Shown one piece after another: positions 7,253 through 16,269 of a stretch of 64,000 nucleotides of DNA. The stretch lies in the NCBI RefSeq assembly GCF_005491705.1, contig NZ_CP028092.1, positions 310,001 through 374,000 of the forward strand. Direction: 5' to 3'. Position 1 is the first letter of the stretch. Every line of letters begins with the position of its first letter. The notes under the pieces were generated by a model. That model saw only the letters and a program-made list of their open reading frames with translations, searched no databases and was not told the DNA's origin. The position numbers and the translations under genes are program-made. The DNA comes from Pontibacter sp. SGAir0037. GTDB taxonomy: Bacteria > Bacteroidota > Bacteroidia > Cytophagales > Hymenobacteraceae.

Positions 7253-7903
7253 ATGTCAATAACCTCTGTTCTGATTGCTGATGCGAATCTGCTTATGCGC
7301 AGGGGAATACATGCGTTGCTGGAAGATCAGCAGTCGGTTACAGTGGTAGCGGAAGCAGATTCGCCTGCAACTTTGCTTGCGCTGGCGCAGGAGTATCACC
7401 CGCAGGTAATTACCATCGATTGTGCCCAGCAAGATGGCTTTAATCTGCAGGATATCATTAGCCTTAAAGCAACCTGCCCCGGCTCTAACCTGTTGGTTAT
7501 TACTTCGCAACCAGACAAGGAAACCATATTGGAGGCCCTGAGATGTGGTGTATGCGGCTATGTGCTGAAGAACAGCAGCGAACAGGAAATCTTAGCAGCA
7601 CTGCACGCCACCTCTAAAGGAGAACGGTATATGTGCAGCAAAGTGCTGGATGTGATATTGGCCCAGGCCGGAGCTGTCCCGGAAACCAGACCAGAAACAA
7701 GTATAGCCCTTTCTGCACGGGAAACAGAAATCATACAACTGATTGCAGAAGGAAAATCAACGGCAGAAATTGCCCAGCAACTCTTTTTAAGTCCGCACAC
7801 GATTAATTCTCACCGCAAGAGCATTCTGCGTAAACTGCAGATAAAATCCCCTGCCGAACTGATTGTAAAAGCCCTTGATCTGGGAATCGTAAAGCTGAAA
7901 TAG
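7253..7903 (+). CDS. NarL/LuxR-type response regulator, orphan
   Basis: A 216-residue protein with a receiver domain (residues about 3-120) and a LuxR-type helix-turn-helix (about 150-212; LSARETEIIQLIAEGKSTAEI, then FLSPHTINSHRKSILRKL). The phospho-acceptor aspartate D56 (ITIDC) and the conserved Lys region (GYVLKNSS) are present. The N-terminal acidic pair, normally DD, reads IADAN, so one Mg-binding acid is replaced by Ala. No histidine kinase is adjacent. It precedes the hmu operon on the same strand, and its promoter carries the same inverted repeat as hmuT. It may therefore respond to iron or heme supply rather than to a kinase (inference). Confidence 0.85.
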   Translation: MSITSVLIADANLLMRRGIHALLEDQQSVTVVAEADSPATLLALAQEYHPQVITIDCAQQDGFNLQDIISLKATCPGSNLLVITSQPDKETILEALRCGVCGYVLKNSSEQEILAALHATSKGERYMCSKVLDVILAQAGAVPETRPETSIALSARETEIIQLIAEGKSTAEIAQQLFLSPHTINSHRKSILRKLQIKSPAELIVKALDLGIVKLK

Positions 7904-8036
7904 CTTCTTCAGAAACAGTACTAGCAAAAGTTTCTAAGTTTTTCTTAAAGGAAAACCAGTCCGATACTTTGTGTAAGTTGCTGATTAAATGCTATATACC
8001 TGGCGGTAATTTTAATTGCCAATGCATGTAGACTAT

Positions 8037-8067
8037 TAGTACTAGTGATGCCCTATCACTAGTACTA
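8037..8067. repeat. palindrome with 13-bp arms between the regulator gene and hmuT
   Basis: TAGTACTAGTGAT (8037-8049) and ATCACTAGTACTA (8055-8067) are exact complements around GCCCT. Each arm also holds the self-complementary core ACTAGT. There is no T-run, so it is not a standard terminator. It lies 28 nt upstream of the hmuT -33 box and could be a regulator-binding site or an mRNA-end stem for the upstream gene. Confidence 0.55.
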
Positions 8068-8094
8068 GTGAGTGAAATTGGCTACCACAAGCGA

Positions 8095-8125
8095 TTGACA
8101 GCAGCACCCGGAGCCTTTACCTTTG
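8095..8125 (+). promoter_or_regulatory. promoter of the hmu operon
   Basis: TTG (8095-8097), 20 nt, TACCTTTG (8118-8125) matches the Bacteroidota primary sigma consensus fully. The start would lie near 8132, inside the inverted repeat at 8128-8152, so binding there should block transcription. Confidence 0.7.
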
Positions 8126-8127
8126 CT

Positions 8128-8152
8128 ATTGTTTAGAATGCTTCTAAATAAT
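8128..8152. promoter_or_regulatory. operator over the hmuT transcription start
   Basis: Arms ATTGTTTAGAA and TTCTAAATAAT flank TGC and pair at 10 of 11 positions. It repeats the element at 7173-7195. It begins 2 nt after the -7 box and ends 12 nt before the hmuT ATG, a classic repressor position. Confidence 0.65.
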
Positions 8153-8164
8153 TAATCGCCGCAC

Positions 8165-9127
8165 ATGAAGAACTTTAATACAACAGCTAACAGAAAAAGC
8201 CGCAACTGGTGGATAGGCTTAACTTATACGGCAGGTTTGTGCCTGGCTACCTTTGCCTGCACGCCAGGCACAGGTGAACAAACGGCTACCGCAAGTAGCG
8301 AAACATTGGCTTCTGTGCCTGCATCCGATCTAAAAATTGTTACGCTCGGAGGTACCGTGTCTGAAATTGTTTGTGCCTTGGGCAATTGCGATCATATTGT
8401 CGCCACCGATCGCACCAGTACGTATCCGGCGCATCTGCAGGCGCTGCCTTCACTTGGCTACCGGACAGGTGTAAAAGCCGAAGGCATTATCTCGACTGGG
8501 GCACAGCTGGTACTGGCCGAAAAAGATTATGTAGACAAAAGTGTGACAGAGCAACTGGCAAGCACGGGTATGGAGCAGCATTACTTCGAGCATAAGCTAT
8601 CGAAGGAAGGTACACAGGCCATGATCAAAGAGATTGGTAAACTGCTGAGCAGAGAAGACAAGGCACAGGAACTGGTAAACCAGGTAGACGAGGATTTTGA
8701 GCAGGTAAAGCGGACGTTGGCTACTGCTACCACAAAGCCTAAAGTGCTCTTTATTTATGCGCGTGGGCAGGGAACTTTAAATATCTGCGGCAGTAATACC
8801 TTCGCCGCCAAAATGATTGAGCTGGCAGGGGGCGAGCAGGCCGTAAAGCAGATAGAAGAGTATAAACCGCTTACGGCTGAAGCGGTAATAGCTGCTAACC
8901 CGGACTACTTGCTGTTTTTCGATACAGGCCTCGAAAGTCTTGGCGGGGCAGAGGGTGTGCTGGCTATACCGGGCGTAAAAGAAACCACAGCAGGCAAACA
9001 ACGGCATTTTATTTCTATGGATGGGCTCTACCTGTCAGGTTTTGGCCCCAGAGTAGGCAAAGCAGTACAGGAACTGGCGTTGCAGCTACACCCGGCAGCG
9101 GCACCCACTGCAAAAGCTGCTAAATAA
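8165..9127 (+). CDS. hmuT: heme ABC transporter substrate-binding lipoprotein HmuT
   Basis: A 320-residue periplasmic heme-binding protein that hands heme to HmuUV. A long positively charged N-terminus and hydrophobic stretch end in LATFAC, with a lipidation Cys at residue 32. The periplasmic-binding fold of the TroA/FepB class follows, with KIVTLGGTVSEIVCALG, then VATDRTSTYP and the Tyr-containing DYVDKSV segment. Its stop overlaps the hmuU start (TAATG), so the genes are translationally coupled. A promoter and operator lie directly upstream. Confidence 0.92.
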   Translation: MKNFNTTANRKSRNWWIGLTYTAGLCLATFACTPGTGEQTATASSETLASVPASDLKIVTLGGTVSEIVCALGNCDHIVATDRTSTYPAHLQALPSLGYRTGVKAEGIISTGAQLVLAEKDYVDKSVTEQLASTGMEQHYFEHKLSKEGTQAMIKEIGKLLSREDKAQELVNQVDEDFEQVKRTLATATTKPKVLFIYARGQGTLNICGSNTFAAKMIELAGGEQAVKQIEEYKPLTAEAVIAANPDYLLFFDTGLESLGGAEGVLAIPGVKETTAGKQRHFISMDGLYLSGFGPRVGKAVQELALQLHPAAAPTAKAAK

Positions 9128-10203
9128 TGCTCGGTAATTTAACTATAAAGAAACAAAGCTATACCAGTAGCGCCTCGCTCATACTGGCAGGAATCGCCGC
9201 ATTGCTCGTTTGTGTTTTTGTGATTTCCCTTCAGGTTGGTGCTGTTCCCATTTCTGCAGCCGAGATCCTCTCCATTTTGCTGCATCAGCTGGGAGGGGCT
9301 GCGGATGGGTTCTCCCTGCAGCAGGAGCAGGTGCTACTGCATATACGATTGCCCAGAATGGTGCTGGCCATGGTGGTGGGCGCAGCTCTGGGTGTGGCCG
9401 GGGCAGGCTTACAGGGGCTGTTCCGCAATCCGCTGGTGGAGCCGAGCCTGATCGGAGTGTCGAGCGGAGCAGCCTTGTTTGCTGTGACAGCCATTGTGTT
9501 CGGTTCCGCTCTATCGGGTTTCTGGTCTGTGCTTGCAGGGCCACACCTGCTGCCGGTATTTGCCTTTGCAGGTGGCCTGGTAACGACCCTGATTGCCTAT
9601 GCACTGGGGCAGCGGCAGGGGAAAATAGAGATAACAGTACTCATTTTATCAGGTATAGCTATAAATGCACTGGCTGCTGCTCTAATCGGTTTGGTATTGT
9701 TTTATGCCGATGATGCCGCCCTGCGAAGCTTTACTTTCTGGAGCCTGGGCGACCTGGGGGGAGCTTCGTGGGGAAAATTAGGTGTGGCATTGCCCATGAT
9801 GCTGCTGCCTGCGCTGGTACTCTCTTTTATAGGCAGCAAGCTGAACGCAATGGCCTTGGGAGAGGCCGAGGCGCATCACTTGGGAGTAAATGTGGAGCAG
9901 GTAAAATACCTGGTCATCTTTCTGAGCTCTATGGCTGTAGGCGCAGCCGTATCTATAGCTGGTACTATCGGTTTTGTCGGTCTGGTGGTGCCGCACATCC
10001 TGCGCATGGCTTTTGGGCCTGATCACCATATTGTATTGCCTGGCTCCATGCTGGGTGGCGCCGTGGTTCTGATGCTGGCCGACCTGTTTGCCAGAACCGT
10101 AGTCGCTCCGTCAGAACTGCCGATTGGCATTGTAACAGCCCTGCTGGGAGCGCCGGTATTCATCTGGCTGATCATCCATGCGAAAAAGAAAAACATGATT
10201 TAA
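9127..10203 (+). CDS. hmuU: heme ABC transporter permease HmuU (FecCD family)
   Basis: A 358-residue inner-membrane permease with about nine or ten hydrophobic segments. FecCD-family signatures are present: LPRMVLAMVVGAALGVAGAG, FRNPLVEPSLIGVSSGAAL, and GTIGFVGLVVPHILRMAFGPDHH near the C-terminus, which includes the coupling region for the ATPase. It overlaps hmuT by one base and is followed by hmuV after 6 nt. A cytoplasmic tail HAKKKNMI closes the protein. Confidence 0.94.
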   Translation: MLGNLTIKKQSYTSSASLILAGIAALLVCVFVISLQVGAVPISAAEILSILLHQLGGAADGFSLQQEQVLLHIRLPRMVLAMVVGAALGVAGAGLQGLFRNPLVEPSLIGVSSGAALFAVTAIVFGSALSGFWSVLAGPHLLPVFAFAGGLVTTLIAYALGQRQGKIEITVLILSGIAINALAAALIGLVLFYADDAALRSFTFWSLGDLGGASWGKLGVALPMMLLPALVLSFIGSKLNAMALGEAEAHHLGVNVEQVKYLVIFLSSMAVGAAVSIAGTIGFVGLVVPHILRMAFGPDHHIVLPGSMLGGAVVLMLADLFARTVVAPSELPIGIVTALLGAPVFIWLIIHAKKKNMI

Positions 10204-10209
10204 AGAACT

Positions 10210-11025
10210 ATGCTGATAGCCGAAAATATATCCTATGCCCGGGGCAAAAAGCAAATACTCGAAAAGGTGAGCCTGCAACTGGAACCGGGGGTGTTTACGG
10301 CGGTATTGGGGCCGAATGGAGCCGGTAAATCTACTTTGTTAAAGCTGGTTTCTAAAGAGACAGGCGGACACACAGGCAGCATCCGGCTGAATGGCAAAAG
10401 CCTGGCAGACTATACAGCCCGGGAACTGGCGCTGGTAAGGGCCGTGCTACCGCAAAGTGTGCATGTTAACTTTCCTTTTAAAGCACGGGAAATTGTGCAG
10501 CTGGGCAGGCTGCCGCACCGCGAGGCCCTGAAGAAAAGCATCCGGGTGACCGAAGAGGTGATGGATGCCACAGGCATTCGTCACCTGGCCGACAGGAACT
10601 ACGCCAGTCTGTCGGGTGGGGAGCAGCAGCGGGTACAACTGGCACGCGTCATAGCGCAGTTAAAAGGAAGTAGCCGGCAGCCTCGTTTCCTGCTGCTCGA
10701 CGAACCCACCTCCAGCCTGGATATGGCACAGCAGCATAGTATGCTGCATATAGCGCGGGAGATGTGCCGCCAGGATATAGGTGTTCTGGCCATCCTGCAC
10801 GATATGAACCTGGCAGCTCAGTATGCGGATGAGCTATTGTTCCTGAAAAAAGGCAAAACAGTTGCGCAGGGTAGAACAGCCGACCTGATGCAGGAAGAGG
10901 TGCTGGAGGCAACTTTCGCTCATCCGGTGCAGGTAATGTGCCACGGGTGTAGCAACAGGCCTTTCGTGATGGCAATACCTTATCATCAGTCCCAAAAAGT
11001 ATTTCAAAACATTATTCATAAATAG
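10210..11025 (+). CDS. hmuV: heme ABC transporter ATP-binding protein HmuV
   Basis: A 271-residue ATPase that powers heme import through HmuU. Walker A is GPNGAGKST from residue 34. The Q-loop region is AVLPQSVHVNF, the signature is LSGGEQQRVQLARV, Walker B is FLLLDEPTSSLD, and the H-loop is LAILHDMNLAAQYAD. It follows hmuU by 6 nt and precedes hmuS by 14 nt in one operon. Confidence 0.94.
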   Translation: MLIAENISYARGKKQILEKVSLQLEPGVFTAVLGPNGAGKSTLLKLVSKETGGHTGSIRLNGKSLADYTARELALVRAVLPQSVHVNFPFKAREIVQLGRLPHREALKKSIRVTEEVMDATGIRHLADRNYASLSGGEQQRVQLARVIAQLKGSSRQPRFLLLDEPTSSLDMAQQHSMLHIAREMCRQDIGVLAILHDMNLAAQYADELLFLKKGKTVAQGRTADLMQEEVLEATFAHPVQVMCHGCSNRPFVMAIPYHQSQKVFQNIIHK

Positions 11026-11039
11026 CGGAGAACACAGAT

Positions 11040-12122
11040 ATGATAGCAGAAAATAAATTTGCCGATACAGAAACGCTTGTAAAGGCCTGGCAGGGGCTGC
11101 AGCAGGCAAAGCCAGCGCTACGCATCCGGGATGCAGCCAGAGAACTGGGTACCAACGAGGCTACTTTACTGGCAACGATGGTGGGTAAAAACGCCATTCG
11201 CCTGGAAGGAGATTGGGGAACTTTGGTAAAGCGGCTGCCGGAGTTAGGTTATGTAATGGCCCTTACCCGTAACGATAGCTGCATTCTGGAGCATAAAGGT
11301 GCTTTTAAGCAGGTTAATGTAATGGAGGGAGTGGCTACCGTTATTGGTCCGATAGAATCCAGGTTCTTCTTTTATGCCTGGCATGTGGCCTTTGCGGTAG
11401 AAGAACTGAAAAACGACCGGCGTTTAACCAGTCTGCAGGTGTTTGACAAAGCAGGGGATGCCATTTTAAAGGTTTACCTGCAGGAAGGCAAAAGCAACTA
11501 CGATGCTTATATAGCTTTAGTGGAAGATTTTCGTGCCGCAGGCCAGGAGCAGGAGCAGTTTACGGAGCCGTATGCGGCCAGGGTATACGATACCGAGGTA
11601 GATGCGGAGGAACTGCTGTATGATTGGGCCGATCTGCAGGATACGCACGACTTTCATGGCATGCTTCGAAAGCACAAGGTGCACCGCCACCATGCCATGG
11701 AACTGGCGCATGGGCCCTTTACCTATATGATACATCCGGAAAAGGTAAAAGAAATACTCGAATCGGCTGCAGCCACAAAGCTGCCCATTATGATTTTTGT
11801 GGGCAACCGTGGTAATATCCAGATTCACCAGGGCAAAGTGCGAACCATACGCATACTGGAACGTGGGCATGCAGGTCCGCAAACCTGGGTAAATGTACTG
11901 GACCCTGAATTTAACATGCACCTGCTGCAGGACATCATTGCCTCTGCCTGGGTGGTGAAGAAGCCAACCCGTGATGGGGTGGTTACATCCATAGAATTGT
12001 TCGATCAGCAAAAGGAACTGGTGGTAAGCTTCTTTGGACTGCGGAAGCCCGGCCAGCCGGAGCTGGAAGAGTGGCGACAACTGGTAAACAGCCTGCCGAT
12101 GCTACAGGCGGCGGGAGCGTAA
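11040..12122 (+). CDS. hmuS: hemin-degrading factor HmuS (HemS/ChuX family)
   Basis: A 360-residue cytoplasmic heme-handling protein with two tandem ChuX/HutX-like halves. The first runs from LRIRDAARELGTNEATLLA to about residue 170. The second, from about residue 190, contains DTHDFHGMLRKHKVHRHHAMELA and HQGKVRTIRILERGHAGPQTWVNVLDPEFNMHL. Family members bind heme and release iron or pass heme on. It follows hmuV by 14 nt and is the last of the coupled ABC genes; a receptor gene follows after 213 nt. Confidence 0.92.
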   Translation: MIAENKFADTETLVKAWQGLQQAKPALRIRDAARELGTNEATLLATMVGKNAIRLEGDWGTLVKRLPELGYVMALTRNDSCILEHKGAFKQVNVMEGVATVIGPIESRFFFYAWHVAFAVEELKNDRRLTSLQVFDKAGDAILKVYLQEGKSNYDAYIALVEDFRAAGQEQEQFTEPYAARVYDTEVDAEELLYDWADLQDTHDFHGMLRKHKVHRHHAMELAHGPFTYMIHPEKVKEILESAAATKLPIMIFVGNRGNIQIHQGKVRTIRILERGHAGPQTWVNVLDPEFNMHLLQDIIASAWVVKKPTRDGVVTSIELFDQQKELVVSFFGLRKPGQPELEEWRQLVNSLPMLQAAGA

Positions 12123-12335
12123 CATGTATTTCCTTCGTTTTTTATATGTGTTGAGTGAGATCTCCTTAAAGGTGCAGGCGGTTTTTAAAGAACTGCTTGT
12201 GCCGGAGAGGATCTTATAAGAAGCCCCTAAGGCCGGGGAGCCTCATAATTTATACTCAAATACTGGCATCCAGTCCAGCCATTGCATGGCAGCGTGCGCT
12301 CTGTTGGCTTTATACCTAAACGATTTATTTATAAC

Positions 12336-14594
12336 ATGAAAACCTTTATCCCTCTGCTCTTAATGCTGCTGTTTAGCCTGGCTAACACTTTTGGCCAAAC
12401 GCAAAGCGGAACCATTTCCGGGATGGTAGTAAGTGCCGATGGCAAGCCTGCAGCCTTTACATCTGTTACACTAAAAGGCACCTCTTATGGCGTCTTAACA
12501 GCAGATAAAGGTACTTTTTCTGTAACGGCACCGGCGGGAAACTATACATTGGTGGTGCAGGCTATTGGTGCGGGTGCTACTGAATTTCAGGTGGAGCTGA
12601 AGCCACATCAGCAGGTGGAGCTACCCGTGATCCGGTTAAAGCAGGAAAGCCTGCAACTGCAGGACGTGGTGGTAACGGGGCAGTATGAGCCACAGTCGGC
12701 GCGGCAATCGGTGTACCAGGTGCGGACCATCAGCAGCGAACGCATAAAAGCACGCGGAGCTACCGATATACAGGGTGTTCTGAATAACGAACTGGGAGTG
12801 AGGTTTGCGCAGGATCTGGCTATGGGAACTTCTAACCTGAGTTTGCAGGGCATTTCCGGGCAGAATGTGAAGGTGCTGCTAGACGGAGCGCCCATGATCG
12901 GCAGGCAGGGCACATCCAACGAAATTAATATCAACCAGCTGGATGTTAATGCAATTGAGCGAATCGAAATTGTGGAAGGTCCTATGTCGGTGGTATACGG
13001 GGCTGATGCCCTGGCGGGCGTGATCAACATTATCACCAAAAAGCCCTTGAGCGAACAATTGGCTGTTTCGGCCAGGCTGCACGAAGAAACGATTGCCCGG
13101 GAGTATGGGCTTGACAGGGGAATTCATAACCAGCATGCACGGGTAAACTGGCAACACAAAGGCTGGCAACTGGCAGGCAGCATCTCACATAACGACTCCA
13201 AAGGGTTAATGGGGGAGCAGGAGGGAAGGTTCAGCCAATGGCAATGGCACCCGAAGGCGCAGTGGTTAGGGGATGTATCGGCCAGTTTCCGCAATAGCAA
13301 CGTGAATACCTGGTATCGCCTGAATGTGCTGGATGAAGAAATCAACAGCCTGGGTGTATTCACCAACGGAAAAGCTTCTGACAAAAATTTCCTGACCAAA
13401 CGCTTTATGCACCAGGCACAAGCGGAATGGCAACTGAATCCGAAACTCACTTTTACAGGTGTGGCTGCTTATACCGATTTTAAACGCAGAACCCAGGGCG
13501 TGGAAGTAGACGAGGCCACAGGCCGTGTAACGCTTTCGCTGGCACCCGGCGCACAGGATCTTTCCTCCTTCCGTGGCACTACCTTTAGAGGGACAGCACA
13601 GTATAAACTTTCTCCTGCGGTATCGTTGCAGCCAGGTGTGGATATTAACCTCGAAAGCGGCAGCGGCGACAGGATAAAAGGCCAGCCTGCCCTGAACGAT
13701 TATGCTTTGTTTGCTTCTGCCGAAATTACACCGGTGCCTGCTCTGAGCATCCGGCCCGGGCTGCGGGTGGTGCACAATTCAGTATACGATGCGCCGCCGG
13801 CTATTCCTTCCATCAATACCAAAATTACACTAGGCAGCCATCTGGACCTGCGCCTGGCTTATGCCAGAGGTTTTCGGGCACCATCGCTGCGGGAACTGTA
13901 CTTCAGCTTCCACGATGCCAGCCACGACATTATAGGAAACACAAACCTGAAGGCAGAGCTGTCGCATAGTTTCAGCGGCTCCCTGGCCTGGCAGGTGCAG
14001 CAAACCAGCCAGGTGCAGTTTGCCACAACTATAGGTGGCTTTTACAATAACCTGAGCAACCAGATCACAACAGGACGCGACGAGGCAAACCCGACTTACT
14101 ATACTTACATTAATGTTGACAAATACAAAACCACGGGCGGGACCTGGAGCAATACCTTTCGCACACAGGCACTCGAGGCTACAGCAGGAGTGGCTTATAT
14201 TGGCCGCTATAACATGTATTATGAGGCGCAGGAAGGCCTTGATTACTTTACCTGGTCGCCAGAAGCAAACCTGAACCTTACCTACAGGCTGCAGCAATGG
14301 GGGGCGAGCCTGGGCTTGTTTTACAAGTACACCGGCAAACTCCCGGCGTATGTGCTCGGGCCGGAGCAGGTATACCTGGCTTCTACAGATGCCTATCACT
14401 GGGCTGATATAACCGCTACTAAAACACTTACTAAATTTCTTGCTTTAAATGCAGGTATCAAAAACCTGCTGGATGTAACCCGAATTGCCAGTACCCAGCT
14501 CGATTCCGGAGGTGCGCACAGTACGGGAGGAGACAGACCAATCGGCTACGGACGTTCTTACTTTTTCGGGCTGAACTTCCAGTGGAGCAAATAA
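12336..14594 (+). CDS. TonB-dependent heme receptor
   Basis: About 752 residues. I chose the ATG at 12336 because it begins the signal peptide MKTFIPLLLMLLFSLANTFG; an upstream in-frame ATG at 12282 adds 18 unlikely residues. A carboxypeptidase-regulatory-like domain (about 22-100) precedes the TonB-box region DVVVTG and plug (AIERIEIVEGPMSVVYGADALAGVINIITKK). The beta-barrel carries FRAP at residues 513-516, then a His-containing stretch (FHDASHDIIG) and NTNL, corresponding to the FRAP/NPNL heme-receptor motifs. It is followed by the HmuY-like gene and should import heme across the outer membrane. Confidence 0.9.
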   Translation: MKTFIPLLLMLLFSLANTFGQTQSGTISGMVVSADGKPAAFTSVTLKGTSYGVLTADKGTFSVTAPAGNYTLVVQAIGAGATEFQVELKPHQQVELPVIRLKQESLQLQDVVVTGQYEPQSARQSVYQVRTISSERIKARGATDIQGVLNNELGVRFAQDLAMGTSNLSLQGISGQNVKVLLDGAPMIGRQGTSNEININQLDVNAIERIEIVEGPMSVVYGADALAGVINIITKKPLSEQLAVSARLHEETIAREYGLDRGIHNQHARVNWQHKGWQLAGSISHNDSKGLMGEQEGRFSQWQWHPKAQWLGDVSASFRNSNVNTWYRLNVLDEEINSLGVFTNGKASDKNFLTKRFMHQAQAEWQLNPKLTFTGVAAYTDFKRRTQGVEVDEATGRVTLSLAPGAQDLSSFRGTTFRGTAQYKLSPAVSLQPGVDINLESGSGDRIKGQPALNDYALFASAEITPVPALSIRPGLRVVHNSVYDAPPAIPSINTKITLGSHLDLRLAYARGFRAPSLRELYFSFHDASHDIIGNTNLKAELSHSFSGSLAWQVQQTSQVQFATTIGGFYNNLSNQITTGRDEANPTYYTYINVDKYKTTGGTWSNTFRTQALEATAGVAYIGRYNMYYEAQEGLDYFTWSPEANLNLTYRLQQWGASLGLFYKYTGKLPAYVLGPEQVYLASTDAYHWADITATKTLTKFLALNAGIKNLLDVTRIASTQLDSGGAHSTGGDRPIGYGRSYFFGLNFQWSK

Positions 14595-14647
14595 CAGAGT
14601 TATTTAAAAATCCAATTCATAAACTCAATTCCATTAAACCTACAACT

Positions 14648-16015
14648 ATGCGTAAATTCAACTATATTTTAGCTTTGTTTATTTCTGCTAACCTGCTCAT
14701 AAGCTGCCAGGAAGAGGAGCCACCACTGCCGGATAACCTGGTGCAGTTCGAGGCGCAGTCGATGGGCTTCGAGTCGCAGGCAAATGAAGTAACCATCAAG
14801 GTAAGATTATCAAGAGCTTCTACGGCCCCTGTGCCGCTCACTATTACGATGCAGCCAAGCGGCATAGCCTACGGAACAGAATTTACCACAGAGCCAGCCG
14901 CTACCAATAATAAACTAACGCTGACTATACCGGCAGGTGGCACCGAAGCTAGCTTTAAGGTCGTAAAAGCCAATGGTGTTTTACTGGATGGCGATGAAAG
15001 CATTGCATTTGAGATAAGTTCTTCCAGCCAGGAAGTGGTAGTGAACGGAGATGCTGTGGTAACGCTTAGCTTTTCAGAAATACTTTCGCAGGGTAATACC
15101 ATGGAGCTGAACGGCGGGGGAGCCACCTATCCGAATATCGTATTTGTAGACTTAAGTGCGAACCGTCAGGCAGCCGTTCCCCGCACTGCCTGGGACCTTG
15201 GCTTTTATACCGGAAGCGATTTCAGGGTAGTGCTTAATAACCCGACCGGTGCTATGGCTATAGCCCTGGATAAAACAGATCTTACACAGGTAACCGCTGC
15301 AGACACGGTAGCACTGGTGGCAAAACTTACCCTGGATGCCTTTTCGCCCGAAGCCATGGCCTATATAGACGATGTGGAGGGTGATCTTAGCAAAACAGCA
15401 ATTGCTGCCATTTCTGCCACGGAAGCTGAAAATAAGGTGTACATTATTAACAGAGGTACGAAGGGGGCTGCTGCCAGGCGCTGGAAAAAAGTGCGCATTA
15501 TCCGAAATGGCAACAACTATAAAGTACAGTATGCTAACATTAATGGTACAGGTATGCAAGAAGCTAGTGTTTCAAAAGACAGCAAGTATAACTTCAGGTA
15601 TTTGTCTTTTGAGAATGGTGCTGTAGAAGTAGAGCCAGCTAAAGAGCGGTGGGATATTGCCTGGTCGGCCTATACGTATAAGGCAGGAACCATTCCTTAC
15701 TTTTACCAGGACATGGTGCTGCTCAATAACATGGGAGGGGCAGAGGTTGCCAAAGTACAAACCAGCTCTGTAAGCTACGATGCTTTTAACGAAAGTAATT
15801 TAAGTGGTTTGACTTACAGCAGTTCCCGTCTGGCCATTGGGGCAGACTGGAGGTTTACAACCGGGACAGGAGCGCCAAATGTTTACGCCGATCGCTTTTA
15901 TATAGTGAAAGATGCCGATGGTAATATCTACAAGCTGAAGTTTAGTGCCATGACGACCAATGGCGAAAGAGGCAAACCACAGATACAGTACGCTCTGGTG
16001 AAAAAAGGTGCTTAG
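14648..16015 (+). CDS. hmuY: HmuY-family heme-binding lipoprotein
   Basis: About 455 residues. The ATG at 14648 opens a lipoprotein signal ending LLISC (Cys20); the earlier in-frame ATG at 14582 lies inside the receptor gene. A Calx-beta-like beta-sandwich (about 35-150) precedes the HmuY domain (about 165-455). That domain begins NTMELNGGGATYPNIVFVDL with the typical AWDLGFYTGSDFRVVLNN, and later has WDIAWSAYTYKAG. HmuY proteins capture heme at the cell surface and pass it to the partner receptor, here the gene directly upstream. Confidence 0.88.
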   Translation: MRKFNYILALFISANLLISCQEEEPPLPDNLVQFEAQSMGFESQANEVTIKVRLSRASTAPVPLTITMQPSGIAYGTEFTTEPAATNNKLTLTIPAGGTEASFKVVKANGVLLDGDESIAFEISSSSQEVVVNGDAVVTLSFSEILSQGNTMELNGGGATYPNIVFVDLSANRQAAVPRTAWDLGFYTGSDFRVVLNNPTGAMAIALDKTDLTQVTAADTVALVAKLTLDAFSPEAMAYIDDVEGDLSKTAIAAISATEAENKVYIINRGTKGAAARRWKKVRIIRNGNNYKVQYANINGTGMQEASVSKDSKYNFRYLSFENGAVEVEPAKERWDIAWSAYTYKAGTIPYFYQDMVLLNNMGGAEVAKVQTSSVSYDAFNESNLSGLTYSSSRLAIGADWRFTTGTGAPNVYADRFYIVKDADGNIYKLKFSAMTTNGERGKPQIQYALVKKGA

Positions 16016-16025
16016 GGTTGCGTTA

Positions 16026-16056
16026 AATCAGAAATTATGAATTAGAAATTATTTTC
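16026..16056 (+). repeat. degenerate purine-rich repeat after the hmuY stop
   Basis: AATCAGAAATTATGAATTAG followed by AAATTATTTTC repeats the unit (G)AATTA with slight changes. It starts 11 nt after the hmuY stop and belongs to a set of similar short repeats after stop codons in this window. The rest of 16057-16269 shows no gene or motif that I recognise. Confidence 0.4.
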
Positions 16057-16269
16057 AAAATGACATCACAGTCTTCATGAAAACGCAGATATGCCCTCTG
16101 CACCAGGTTTATTCTTAGTTTAGTAAGCTTCTCTGTTCCCGCAAAGCAATTACGCCATAAGGGTTTTCCGGAGCAGAGGTAATGCAAACAGCCGGATTGC
16201 TGCATTCGTATCAGGTGTGGTCAGTTCGGCTGTTTTGTCTTGTGGTGCGAAAAAGAAGTCTGATAGCTG

